A DNA stretch of 64,000 bases from Clostridia bacterium (lineage in GTDB: Bacteria > Bacillota > Clostridia > Oscillospirales > Acutalibacteraceae), in assembly GCA_017473165.1 (NCBI GenBank), contig JAFUNA010000014.1, positions 1 through 64,000 on the forward strand, given 5' to 3'. Made by a program: the position numbers and the translations under genes. Each line of letters starts with the position of its first letter. Within the stretch, counting starts at the first letter, position 1. Positions 1 to 7,093 of the stretch are shown here, one piece after another. A model generated the notes under the pieces. That model made no database searches. It saw only the letters and a list, made by a program, of their open reading frames with translations, and had not been told where the DNA came from.

Positions 1-216
1 AATCTTTGAAATAGCCTCGTATTCCTGCAGATTTTCGCCTTGCTGTGACGAAAATCTGCTCTTTCAAAACTGCTTCGCATCTGAAATGCAATAGGTTGCG
101 TGCAGTCGGGCATTTCTTCGATGCAGGCATACGGGCGTATGGCAAAGAGAAAAATGCTCGAATGTGCGTAAGATATTGTATTTCAGACATATGAGATTAC
201 TGTTTCAAAAAGTATA
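1..216 (-). mobile_element. MITE-like element, copy A (cut by window edge)
   Basis: The reverse complement of this stretch matches 2729-2945 at roughly 85 percent by eye, including a terminal motif reading TATACTTTTTGAAACAGTAA (on the minus strand) at 197-216. The other end lies beyond position 1, so only about three quarters of the element is present. It encodes nothing. Positions 217-346, between this element and the first gene, hold no feature I can recognise apart from AT-rich sequence. Confidence 0.6.
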
Positions 217-346
217 CACTTCAGCAAAAATTAAAATGACTTGAGAGGGCACAACCTTTGCAAGCCGCTTTTTACAGTTGTGAAATAAATGTTCTTGTTT
301 CTGTTTTGTTTGTCATAAGTTATGACCTTTCTGCATTTCATTAATT

Positions 347-757
347 TCAAAACTCAAATCTTTTTCCGTTTTTATAAATAATGCCGTCTGTAACGGTGAT
401 TTTTAAAATTATAGTGTTTACATCATTTTCATTGGTGTGTCCATTATCATACCAGGAAGCAAAGGCTTCTCTTAATTTTTCAGCCAAACCCTTGTTTTCT
501 TCATTGCAGATATAGCCCAGACTTTCAGCTTTTCCGTGACCCGAAAACCATTCACCGCAGATTGCAACAACAGGATTTTTATTAATATGCTTCATTTTAT
601 TAGTTGCAGCGTTTGTAATTGTATAAAATGCTTCGTCAACATAAATTGCATCAACCGTTCTCACCCAAGGCTTACCAGTTTCATCAACAGTTGCAACCGA
701 TATAAGTGAATCGTTACCAAAACGTTCAGTTAAAATGCTATCAATATTTTTCTTCAT
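347..757 (-). CDS. pyridoxamine 5'-phosphate oxidase-like flavin-binding protein
   Basis: Product of 136 residues with the small split-barrel fold signature of the PNPOx-like family: an early SVATVDETGKPWVRTVDAIY strand pair, then FYTITNAATNKMKHI and NPVVAICGEW. Members bind FMN, or sometimes F420 or heme; many in Clostridia are general stress or antimicrobial-resistance-like proteins of unknown substrate. The protein has no signal peptide and should be cytoplasmic. I chose the ATG at 755-757 because GGGGGTG lies a few bases upstream; an in-frame TTG five codons earlier would sit on that ribosome site. The gene follows the Cys-rich gene 781-1239 by 23 bases and is probably cotranscribed with it. 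Both genes are more AT-rich than most of the window. Substrate unknown. Confidence 0.75.
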   Translation of the reverse strand: MKKNIDSILTERFGNDSLISVATVDETGKPWVRTVDAIYVDEAFYTITNAATNKMKHINKNPVVAICGEWFSGHGKAESLGYICNEENKGLAEKLREAFASWYDNGHTNENDVNTIILKITVTDGIIYKNGKRFEF

Positions 758-780
758 ATCTTTCACCCCCAAAATTCACA

Positions 781-1239
781 TCATCTGTCTGAAATTTCGG
801 CAATCCGCAATTCAACCATTTTCTTCAAAAACGGCAAATCGTTTTGAGTTGCATTATCAATACGAAATGTGCAACCGCATACTCTGTCAAAAACTTTTCC
901 AAAGATATTTTTAGTTTTTCCTCCACCGCAGGAGCCGCAATTGCCGCAATGGTCAACATATCTCCAAGCAGAGATTTTTATTTTCTCATCCACAGTTTCA
1001 CATTCATAAGCATTGCTGTCTTCAGACCAAATTGTCCAATCGTTTTCCGGCTCATCAGGGTCTTTGATTGCAATAAAGCAAACATATCCACCCTTGAACT
1101 TACAGAGATAATATATCTTATCTTTCCAATAATTGTTGTCTTTTACGAACTCGATGTTATTTTTTAGCAAGAAATCCGCAAAGCTTAAAGCAGTTTGCTG
1201 CATTTCACCACTTAAATTATCTTTGATGCTTTTGTTCAT
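781..1239 (-). CDS. conserved hypothetical protein with a CGNCGSCGGG cysteine cluster
   Basis: Product of 152 residues, no signal peptide or membrane segment. The C-terminal third carries a compact cluster, HCGNCGSCGGGKTKNIFG, followed by VCGC, which looks like a metal- or Fe-S-binding knuckle. The N-terminal half (about 1-85) contains aromatic-rich strands such as WKDKIYYLCKFKGGYVCF and DWTIWSEDS. I do not recognise a named family with confidence; similar short proteins with this cysteine pattern are common in Clostridia and often annotated hypothetical. GAAAGGA precedes the ATG by 8 bases. The PNPOx-like gene follows directly, so both may act in one redox or stress response; that is inference only. 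Confidence 0.7.
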   Translation of the reverse strand: MNKSIKDNLSGEMQQTALSFADFLLKNNIEFVKDNNYWKDKIYYLCKFKGGYVCFIAIKDPDEPENDWTIWSEDSNAYECETVDEKIKISAWRYVDHCGNCGSCGGGKTKNIFGKVFDRVCGCTFRIDNATQNDLPFLKKMVELRIAEISDR

Positions 1240-1448
1240 ATCAAAATCCTTTCATGTTGATTTGTTCTTGTCTTTCAAAATTCTACATTTACGTTTATCA
1301 TTCAATCATAACATCATTTTACAATAATATGCAGTTGATTTACAATAGATAATTCGGAGAATTAAAGCGTAATCCTCCGTGGCAAAACATTGATTCATTT
1401 CAGTTGACGTATCATAATTAAAAACACTGGATAATTGGAAGTAAAATC

Positions 1449-1590
1449 ATGAGTCGTCTTGAAGGAAAAATTGCAATTATATAGGTTGCCGAAAAAAATC
1501 CGCAAAGCAAAAGGAGAAGTGTTGCCTGCCGTGAGCGATATTTCATCGGTTCAACCCTGTAATCAATACGATAAAAAATTACGGCTGACT
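1449..1590 (+). pseudogene. possible remnant of a short-chain dehydrogenase gene
   Basis: An ATG at 1449 with GGAAG upstream reads MSRLEGKIAII then stop. This is the usual opening of a classical SDR just before its TGxxxGxG cofactor motif, which is missing. Further on, one frame reads GEVLPAVSDISSV and another reads INTIKNYG, which resemble the later SDR strand and the (V)xxTIxKYGxID segment. The order is right but the frames differ and about 100 residues are absent, so this looks like a decayed, internally deleted copy. The match is by eye and short. The rest of 1240-1621 holds only a small CGGAG/CTCCG dyad near 1353-1378 and the terminator. Confidence 0.3.
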
Positions 1591-1624
1591 GATTTTTAAA
1601 ATTTCAGTCAGCCCGTTTTTTTTA
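1583..1624. terminator. bidirectional rho-independent terminator
   Basis: Perfect 10-bp stem GGCTGACTGA / TCAGTCAGCC (1583-1592 and 1604-1613) with an 11-base loop. Eight or more T follow on the plus strand and an A-rich run precedes it, so it can also end the minus-strand GH16 gene, whose stop is at 1622. Confidence 0.9.
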
Positions 1625-2539
1625 TTTTTGATAAATTTTCACATAGTCAACAATAAACTCTGTTTTGTAGTTTTCCTTATCGAGCTCTGCAAGTTCTTCC
1701 TCGGAAGGAATCTCAAGTGAAACAATAACATCCTCGGGCACTTCCGAAACACCGTTTCCGAAAGAGGTTCTGCGGGTTTCAATACCGTTGACATAGAAAA
1801 TATATTCATCATCTGTCCATTCAAGTCCGTAGGTGTTGTATTTTTCATAAATATCGTCGCCGTAAAAACTGCCAAGTCTTTCAGATTGGAAACCATCCTG
1901 CACTCCGTCAACACCTGCACAATGGACGGTCTGCGTAACGGAATCTTTACCAATCTTTTCATCCCAGCTCATTGATTCAAATATATCAATTTCCGCACCG
2001 CCAACACCGCCTTTGGAAACCGAAGCCGTATAAGGCGAATCCGCTTGAAGCCAAAAAGCAGACCAATATCCCGCACCCGAATTTACGATGCAACGAATTT
2101 CAAAATAGCCCTTGCAGTAGCGTTCTTTGAGCTTTATCATGCCCGTATACCAGCCCTCGCCGTACATTCCGTCGGTCTGATAATCGCCGGTCATAATCAT
2201 GTTTCCGTTTTCAACTCTGACCTGACTTTCAGCATTGAAACCGCCTCTGCGCGGACCGCTTCCTCTGTATTCCCAGACTTTTGTGTTGAGCTCATTGCCA
2301 TCAAACTCATCCTTAAAAACAAGACTGTATCCGGTAAGATCAAGTGCTTCTCCACGAGGAGTTGTCGGCAAGTCCAAAACAGTCAGACCGCAAAGCTCTA
2401 TTATTGCGAGAAATGAAGCAACAATCTTCTTAAGAGAGAACGAAGTAAAAATCTCGGTAAGATAAAACCATTGCTGTTCAACACCCCACAGCTGTCTGGG
2501 TGCAAGCTTCAGAACCTCTGTCAAAAATGTTTCAAACAT
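1622..2539 (-). CDS. GH16 family beta-glucanase/laminarinase-like glycoside hydrolase
   Basis: Product of 305 residues. The catalytic GH16 motif is present as GAEIDIFESM: E183 (nucleophile), D185 and E188 (acid/base) fit the family pattern ExDxxE. Flanking family landmarks are LVFKDEFDGNELNTKVW near residue 75 and GLEWTDDEYIFYVNGIE near 240. GH16 enzymes cut beta-1,3, beta-1,4 or mixed beta-glucans or galactans by a retaining mechanism; the exact glycan cannot be read here. The first 60 residues are not a standard signal peptide: an amphipathic stretch (FETFLTEVLKLAP) is followed by a hydrophobic segment around 35-53, so membrane attachment is possible. Start chosen at the ATG 2537-2539 behind GGGGTGAT. 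Single-gene unit with its own promoter at 2581-2609. Confidence 0.85.
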   Translation of the reverse strand: MFETFLTEVLKLAPRQLWGVEQQWFYLTEIFTSFSLKKIVASFLAIIELCGLTVLDLPTTPRGEALDLTGYSLVFKDEFDGNELNTKVWEYRGSGPRRGGFNAESQVRVENGNMIMTGDYQTDGMYGEGWYTGMIKLKERYCKGYFEIRCIVNSGAGYWSAFWLQADSPYTASVSKGGVGGAEIDIFESMSWDEKIGKDSVTQTVHCAGVDGVQDGFQSERLGSFYGDDIYEKYNTYGLEWTDDEYIFYVNGIETRRTSFGNGVSEVPEDVIVSLEIPSEEELAELDKENYKTEFIVDYVKIYQK

Positions 2540-2580
2540 AATATCACCCCATAAATTTTTTAGAATTTGTAATAATATAA

Positions 2581-2609
2581 ATATTACCATTGAATTTTTT
2601 GGTTGTCAA
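2581..2609 (-). promoter_or_regulatory. sigma-A promoter of the GH16 gene
   Basis: On the minus strand TTGACA (2604-2609), 17-base spacer, TAATAT (2581-2586), about 40 bases upstream of the GH16 start. Confidence 0.7.
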
Positions 2610-2652
2610 TTATTATCTGACAATTAAATAATTAAGCAGCAAACACATTAAT

Positions 2653-2676
2653 ATATTGATAAAGTTTTATCAATAT
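2653..2676. promoter_or_regulatory. 24-bp palindromic operator, Rex-like
   Basis: Perfect inverted repeat ATATTGATAAA-GT-TTTATCAATAT. Its core TTGATAA-N4-TTATCAA (2656-2673) has the same geometry as the Rex redox-repressor site TTGTTAA-N4-TTAACAA. It ends four bases before the -35 hexamer of the promoter at 2681. No T-tract follows, so an operator is more likely than a terminator. The regulator is inferred. Confidence 0.5.
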
Positions 2677-2680
2677 ACGC

Positions 2681-2709
2681 TTGACATAACTCGGCAAATA
2701 TCTTATTAT
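2681..2709 (+). promoter_or_regulatory. sigma-A promoter reading towards the OYE gene
   Basis: TTGACA (2681-2686), 17-base spacer, TATTAT (2704-2709). Transcription from here would pass through the whole MITE-like copy B and give a leader of about 320 bases before the reductase gene at 3037. Confidence 0.7.
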
Positions 2710-2728
2710 ATATTCGTATGTTTATACT

Positions 2729-3011
2729 TATACTTTTCAAAATGGTAATCTCATAAGTCTGAAATGCAACAATATCACGCACATTCGGGCATTTTTCTCT
2801 TTGACATACGCCCGTATGCCTGCAGCGAAGAAATGCCCGACTGCACGCAATCTGTTGCATTTCAGATGCGAAGCAGTTTTGAACGAGAAAATTTTCGTCG
2901 TATCAAGGCGAAAATTTGCAGAAATACGAGGCTATTTCAAGAATTTTCAACGCAGATACGGCGGAAAGCTTCCGTTCAAAACCTTATTGATTACCGTTTC
3001 GAAAAGTATAT
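2729..3011 (+). mobile_element. MITE-like element, copy B (complete)
   Basis: About 283 bp bounded by terminal inverted repeats of 22 bp: left TATACTTTTCAAAATGGTAA, right end the complement of TATACTTTTCGAAACGGTAA. Both sides abut TA, as expected for IS630/mariner-type target duplication. Inside, TCTGAAATGCAACA (2758-2771) is mirrored near 2850-2865, and GGGCATTT is mirrored by AAATGCCC, so the single strand can fold into a long imperfect hairpin. There is no transposase. Its reading frame continues into the reductase gene but is not part of that protein. Confidence 0.6.
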
Positions 3012-3036
3012 AATTTCAAATAAGGAAGTGGTTTCA

Positions 3037-5097
3037 GTGAATCAACAGTACGAAGCATTATTTACCCCCTGGAAAATCGGTAATGTTGAAATCAAGAACA
3101 GAATCGTTATGTGTCCCATGGGCGGTACATCGCTTTTCGGCTGGTTTGAGCTTGGCGGTTGTCACTTTGACAAGGAGGCTGCAAAGCTTTTCCTTGAAAG
3201 AGCTAACAACAACGTTGGTCTTATTATCCCCGGCATCGCTCCCCTTCGCGACACCTTCTGGGGCAAGTGGCTCTGGCAGAATCCCAAAATGTTCGAAGAC
3301 CTCAAAGTGTTTATGGACGAAATTCACAAAACAGGTGCAAAATTATTTGTTCAGCTTACGGCAGGTATGGGCCGCTCATGGGCTATCACCGAGCTTGTTG
3401 CACCTCTTCATAAAAATAAATTTACCCGTGCTATTTTAAAGCCTATTCTTGACACTTCACACGAGCTTGCTTCTCCCAGCCCCCAGCCCTCACGTTGGGC
3501 TCATGACATCATCTGCCCCGAAATGACTGTTGAGCAGATTCACGAAATCATTGAAGCATTCGCAAAAACCGCAAAGCTCTGCCGTGACGCAGGCGTTGAC
3601 GGCGTTGAAGTTCATGCTGTTCACGAAGGCTATCTTCTTGACCAGTTCGCAATTGAATTCTTCAACAAGCGTACCGACGAATACGGCGGAAGCTTTGAAA
3701 ACAGATATCGCTTTGCTGCCGAGGTTGTTAAGGCAATCAAGGCTGAATGCGGCAACGATTATCCCGTTTCACTCCGCTACTCCGTTGAATCAAAGATGAA
3801 GGGCTTCTGCGAAGGTGCAATGCCCGGCGAAGAATATACGGAAGTTGGCCGTGCCATGCCCGAATCCGAAAAGGCTGCAAAGTATCTTCAGGATGCAGGC
3901 TATGATATGCTTAACGCAGATAACGGTACATATGACTCATGGTACTGGGCTCATCCCCCCATGTATATGCCCCAGAATTGCAACCTCGAGGATGTTGCAC
4001 ACATCAAGAAGTTTGTTGATATTCCCGTTGTTTGTGCAGGCCGTATGGAGCCCGATGTCGGTGCACAGGCTGTTGCAGAAGGCAAAATCGACGGCGTTGG
4101 TATTGCACGTCAGTTCCTTACCGACCCCGAATGGATTACAAAGCTTATCGAGGACAGACTTGAGGACATCAAGCCCTGCATCTGCTGCCACAGCGGCTGC
4201 TTCAACTTCTCATCCTCAAAGGGTCACGCAAACACACAGGATCTCCTTGACACAATGGGTCTTGCACGCTGCGCTCTTAACCCCGAAACAATGCAGTCCA
4301 AGAAATATAACATCAAGCCCGCAAAGAAATCAAAGAAGATTGCCGTTATCGGCGGCGGTATCGGTGGTATGGAAGCTGCAATCGTTTGTGCAAAACGCGG
4401 TCACAAGGTAACTCTTTACGAAAAGAGCGACAAGCTCGGCGGCGTATTTATCGCAGCTGCAGCTCCCTCATATAAAGAAAAAGACCGTGACCTCATTGCA
4501 TGGTACATCCGTGAGGTTGCAAAGCATCCCATCGAAATCAAGATGAACACAGAGATTAAGGATATCGATGCTCTCGGTGCTGACGAGGTTATCGTTGCAA
4601 CAGGCTCAAAGGCAAGAACAATTCCCGTTAAGGGTGCTGACACTGCAATCGAAGCAGTTGACTTCCTTCTCGGCAACAAGACTGTCGGTGACAACGTTGT
4701 TATCATCGGCGGCGGTCTTACAGGCTGCGAAATCGCTTACGAGCTTTATCTTCAGGGCAAGAAGCCCACAATCATCGAAATGCAGGACGACCTTATCACA
4801 ACTCCCGGCGTTGCTCTTGCAAACACAAGCTATCTCCGTGACTTCTTCAAGGCAAACAAGGTTCCCGTACACCTTGAAACATCGCTTTGCGAAATCAACA
4901 ACGGCAGCGTAAAGGTTAAGGATAAGGAAGGCAAGACCTTCGATATTCCCACAGACTCCGTTGTTATGTCGGTCGGTTATGTTCCCACACCCGTTGCTCC
5001 CAAGAGCAAGCACGTTCACGTTATCGGTGACGCTGCAAAGGTAGGCAACCTCCGCACAGTTATCTGGGGCGCATGGGACGTTGCAATGAAGCTGTAA
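3037..5097 (+). CDS. FMN/4Fe-4S/FAD reductase of the Old Yellow Enzyme-2,4-dienoyl-CoA reductase type
   Basis: Product of 686 residues, the usual length of FadH/enoate-reductase-like enzymes. Residues 1-370 form the FMN TIM barrel (YEALFTPWKIGNVEIKNRIV, then HAVHEGYLLDQF and EYGGSFENR). C381, C384, C388 and C412 are the likely 4Fe-4S ligands (KPCICCHSGC). Two Rossmann motifs follow: GGGIGGMEAA near 438 for FAD and GGGLTGCE near 557 for NAD(P)H. Such enzymes pass hydride from NAD(P)H through FAD and Fe-S to FMN to reduce an activated C=C bond. Substrates known in gut Clostridia include dienoyl-CoA, enoates and 3-keto-steroids, and this sequence does not decide among them. I start it at the GTG 3037 behind AAGGAAG; the longer open frame upstream is MITE sequence. 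Cytoplasmic, monocistronic. Confidence 0.85.
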   Translation: MNQQYEALFTPWKIGNVEIKNRIVMCPMGGTSLFGWFELGGCHFDKEAAKLFLERANNNVGLIIPGIAPLRDTFWGKWLWQNPKMFEDLKVFMDEIHKTGAKLFVQLTAGMGRSWAITELVAPLHKNKFTRAILKPILDTSHELASPSPQPSRWAHDIICPEMTVEQIHEIIEAFAKTAKLCRDAGVDGVEVHAVHEGYLLDQFAIEFFNKRTDEYGGSFENRYRFAAEVVKAIKAECGNDYPVSLRYSVESKMKGFCEGAMPGEEYTEVGRAMPESEKAAKYLQDAGYDMLNADNGTYDSWYWAHPPMYMPQNCNLEDVAHIKKFVDIPVVCAGRMEPDVGAQAVAEGKIDGVGIARQFLTDPEWITKLIEDRLEDIKPCICCHSGCFNFSSSKGHANTQDLLDTMGLARCALNPETMQSKKYNIKPAKKSKKIAVIGGGIGGMEAAIVCAKRGHKVTLYEKSDKLGGVFIAAAAPSYKEKDRDLIAWYIREVAKHPIEIKMNTEIKDIDALGADEVIVATGSKARTIPVKGADTAIEAVDFLLGNKTVGDNVVIIGGGLTGCEIAYELYLQGKKPTIIEMQDDLITTPGVALANTSYLRDFFKANKVPVHLETSLCEINNGSVKVKDKEGKTFDIPTDSVVMSVGYVPTPVAPKSKHVHVIGDAAKVGNLRTVIWGAWDVAMKL

Positions 5098-5111
5098 TTT
5101 AATAAAACAAC

Positions 5112-5150
5112 AAAATCCGCCTGACCTTTATGGGGTCAAGCGGATTTTTT
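5112..5150. terminator. bidirectional terminator between convergent genes
   Basis: Stem AAAATCCGC (5112-5120) / GCGGATTTT (5140-5148), extended inward by TGACC/GGTCA, with T-runs on both strands. Ends the reductase gene and the minus-strand gene whose stop is at 5156. Confidence 0.85.
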
Positions 5151-5155
5151 CTGTT

Positions 5156-6328
5156 TTAATTTTCCGTAAACTCAATAAACGCATATTTAATTTGTTTTCT
5201 CTCATATGTATAGCTGATATAAAGATTGTTACCGTCCTCAACGATTGAGGGATACGAATACTCGGAAAAAGGATTAATGGGGGCTTCCTCAAGAGTCATA
5301 ACATCCTCCCATGTTTCACCGTTATCCTTTGACACGGAAAGAATAAGTCGGTTTCTTAAGCCCTCAATGCCGATTGGGTTATATGCAAGCCAGAGCCAAC
5401 CGTTATCTGTCATTACGCAGTCAATTCCGCTGCTGTTATTCATAAGCCCCGTTGAATATGCTTCACACCAGGTATAGCCGCCGTCATATGAATCGCTTCT
5501 GTAAATTCTGCCGGATTTTGTTCTGAACATGGCATGAATTCCACCCTCTTTATCTTCCCAAAGTGCCGGCTGAATCATCTGTGCATCTGCTCCGATAAGG
5601 TTCTTTGATGCAACATAATCGGTTTTTGTCCAGGTTTTTCCGCCGTCCTCGGAGATATCAAAAAACGCCTTCCATGAGCCCTGCTCGGTTGACGCAGGTG
5701 CAATAATTATTCCGTCGGATGTGGTGAGGCACTTGTTTTTAACCGGACCTCTGCCACCCGATGTATCGCCCTCAACAAGCTCCTTGGGCTCTGTCCAGGT
5801 TGCACCGAAATCAAAGGTATCAACATACTTCGTTACCCATGTTTTTGTGTCATCACCGACTTTATAATAGAGTCTGGTATAAAGCGTGTTGCTTTCAAGC
5901 ACGGGATTCCAATGCGCCTGCGTGTCGGAGGTTTCAATCTGCTTCGGCTCACTCCAGATTTGTCCGTCATAAACGGAATACCAGATTCGCACATCACTGC
6001 TGCCCTCTTCTTTGCCCGCAAACCATGCCGAAAGAATGTTTCCGTTAGGCATTTTTACAATCGTTGATGCGTGACTGCTGATAAAATGTTTTCTCGCTTC
6101 GAAAATCGCATCGGAATCACAGATAAATTCAATTTCCGATTTCGGATTGGTGCTGCCAATAAAAACGCTTGCAAGTCTTTCTGCCAAATCCGTAAAAATC
6201 TCAAACACGGGTGAAACCGTCTGCGGATAGGCTGCTGTTTCTTCTGCAGCAAAGCCTGTTGTGCCGACGCTTACTGCAGTTGCGGTTGCAAGTACAAGTG
6301 ATAAACCTTTTTCAAAAATCTTTTTCAT
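5156..6328 (-). CDS. secreted BNR/Asp-box sialidase-like protein
   Basis: Product of 390 residues. A signal peptide (KKIFEKGLSLVLATATAVSV, cleavage near FAAEE) is followed by an amphipathic stretch, PVFEIFTDLAERLASVF. From about residue 75 comes a six-bladed propeller of the BNR_2 type: SHASTIVKMPNGNILSAWFA, HWNPVL, GGRGPVKNK, SSGIDCV. Asp boxes are SEDGGKTW, SYDGGYTW and SKDNGETW, plus a looser TFDFGATW. Proteins of this family are often labelled exo-alpha-sialidase, but I do not see the FRIP motif of classical GH33, so the substrate is open. Start at ATG 6326-6328 behind AAGGAG. It has its own ECF-like promoter at 6375-6404 and is separated from the upstream operon by a terminator, so it is independently regulated. 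It should act outside the cell, on host or dietary glycans. Confidence 0.8.
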   Translation of the reverse strand: MKKIFEKGLSLVLATATAVSVGTTGFAAEETAAYPQTVSPVFEIFTDLAERLASVFIGSTNPKSEIEFICDSDAIFEARKHFISSHASTIVKMPNGNILSAWFAGKEEGSSDVRIWYSVYDGQIWSEPKQIETSDTQAHWNPVLESNTLYTRLYYKVGDDTKTWVTKYVDTFDFGATWTEPKELVEGDTSGGRGPVKNKCLTTSDGIIIAPASTEQGSWKAFFDISEDGGKTWTKTDYVASKNLIGADAQMIQPALWEDKEGGIHAMFRTKSGRIYRSDSYDGGYTWCEAYSTGLMNNSSGIDCVMTDNGWLWLAYNPIGIEGLRNRLILSVSKDNGETWEDVMTLEEAPINPFSEYSYPSIVEDGNNLYISYTYERKQIKYAFIEFTEN

Positions 6329-6374
6329 TATGTTAATCTCCTTTAAATTTATTGGGACTCTCTCCCTCACACCC

Positions 6375-6404
6375 ATAAGACGAACCGAATTTTCATTTGG
6401 TCTA
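6375..6404 (-). promoter_or_regulatory. ECF-like promoter, site A
   Basis: On the minus strand TAGACC (6399-6404), 16 bases, CGTCTTAT (6375-6382), then GGGTGTGAGGG. An AT-rich block lies upstream. It sits 46 bases before the start of the sialidase-like gene. The same element occurs at 36192, 39449 and 41049 with identical spacing. Confidence 0.65.
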
Positions 6405-6430
6405 AAGAATTTTGAAAAATTTTTTCATAT

Positions 6431-6462
6431 AAAAAATACGCCTCTGCAAAAACCGCAGAGGC
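6431..6462 (-). terminator. terminator of the acetyltransferase operon
   Basis: Stem GCCTCTGC (6440-6447) / GCAGAGGC (6455-6462) with a 7-base loop. On the minus strand it is followed by a T-rich run (6430-6437). It lies 16 bases past the stop at 6478. Confidence 0.85.
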
Positions 6463-6477
6463 ATAAGCTTCTCTATG

Positions 6478-7092
6478 CTATTTTATATTGCCGTAATCAA
6501 TCTTTTTATCCTTGAAATAATATTCACGGTCGTGCTCGCCGATTTCACGCAAAACCCTGCACGGATTTCCCACCGCAACAACATTTGAGGGAATATCCTT
6601 TGTTACAACGCTGCCCGCACCGATAACGGTGTTGTCGCCGATTGTTACCCCGGGAAGCACGATAACTCCCGCACCGAGCCAGCAGTTTCTGCCGATATGA
6701 ACGGGCATATTGAACTGATATGCCTTCTCACGAAGCTCGGGCAAAACGGGATGACCCGCCGTTGCAAGAACAACATTTGGTCCGAGCATGGTGTAATCAC
6801 CGACATAGATGTGAGTGTCGTCAACAAGGGTCAGATTGAAGTTTGCATAAACGTTTTTGCCGAAGTGCGTGTGCTTTCCGCCCCAGTTTGAGCGAAGCGG
6901 CGGCTCAATATAGCAGTTTTCGCCGATTTCGGCAAACATTTCCTTAAGCATTGCCTCACGCTTGCCAAGCTCCGTAGGTCTTGTCTGATTGAAGTCATAA
7001 AGCCTGTCAAGACACTTGAGCTGCTCATCCATTATTTCGTCGCCGTCGGGCAGATAGAGCATCCCCGACTGCATTTTTTCTTTTTCGGTCAT
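6478..7092 (-). CDS. maltose/galactoside O-acetyltransferase family protein (left-handed beta-helix)
   Basis: Product of 204 residues, the usual size of Maa/LacA/NodL-type sugar acetyltransferases. The N-terminal cap reads EKMQSGMLYLPDGDEIMDEQ. From about residue 60 the hexapeptide repeats of the left-handed beta-helix begin, with the hallmark NFNLTLVDDTHIYVGDYTML, then GAGVIVLPGVTIGDNTVIGA and GSVVTKDIPSNVVAVGNP. The family transfers acetyl from acetyl-CoA to a sugar hydroxyl in the cytoplasm. The start is the ATG at 7090-7092 behind AGGTGG, one base past the stop of the DUF2804 gene, so the two are translationally coupled. Acceptor sugar not identifiable. Confidence 0.9.
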   Translation of the reverse strand: MTEKEKMQSGMLYLPDGDEIMDEQLKCLDRLYDFNQTRPTELGKREAMLKEMFAEIGENCYIEPPLRSNWGGKHTHFGKNVYANFNLTLVDDTHIYVGDYTMLGPNVVLATAGHPVLPELREKAYQFNMPVHIGRNCWLGAGVIVLPGVTIGDNTVIGAGSVVTKDIPSNVVAVGNPCRVLREIGEHDREYYFKDKKIDYGNIK

Positions 7093-7093
7093 T

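Noticed and set aside
844-1167. 107-codon plus-strand open frame
   Set aside because: Mirror of the cysteine-cluster gene, without a ribosome site.
2764-3036. Open frame of 91 codons joined in frame to the N terminus of the flavin reductase
   Set aside because: It is the MITE copy B read through; the reductase family starts at YEALFTPWK and a GTG with AAGGAAG stands at 3037.
3815-4411. 198-codon open frame inside the reductase gene
   Set aside because: Alternate frame of a clearly conserved enzyme; basic, low-complexity product.
5156-6328. Naming the BNR protein a GH33 sialidase
   Set aside because: Asp boxes are present but I cannot find a FRIP motif; left as sialidase-like.
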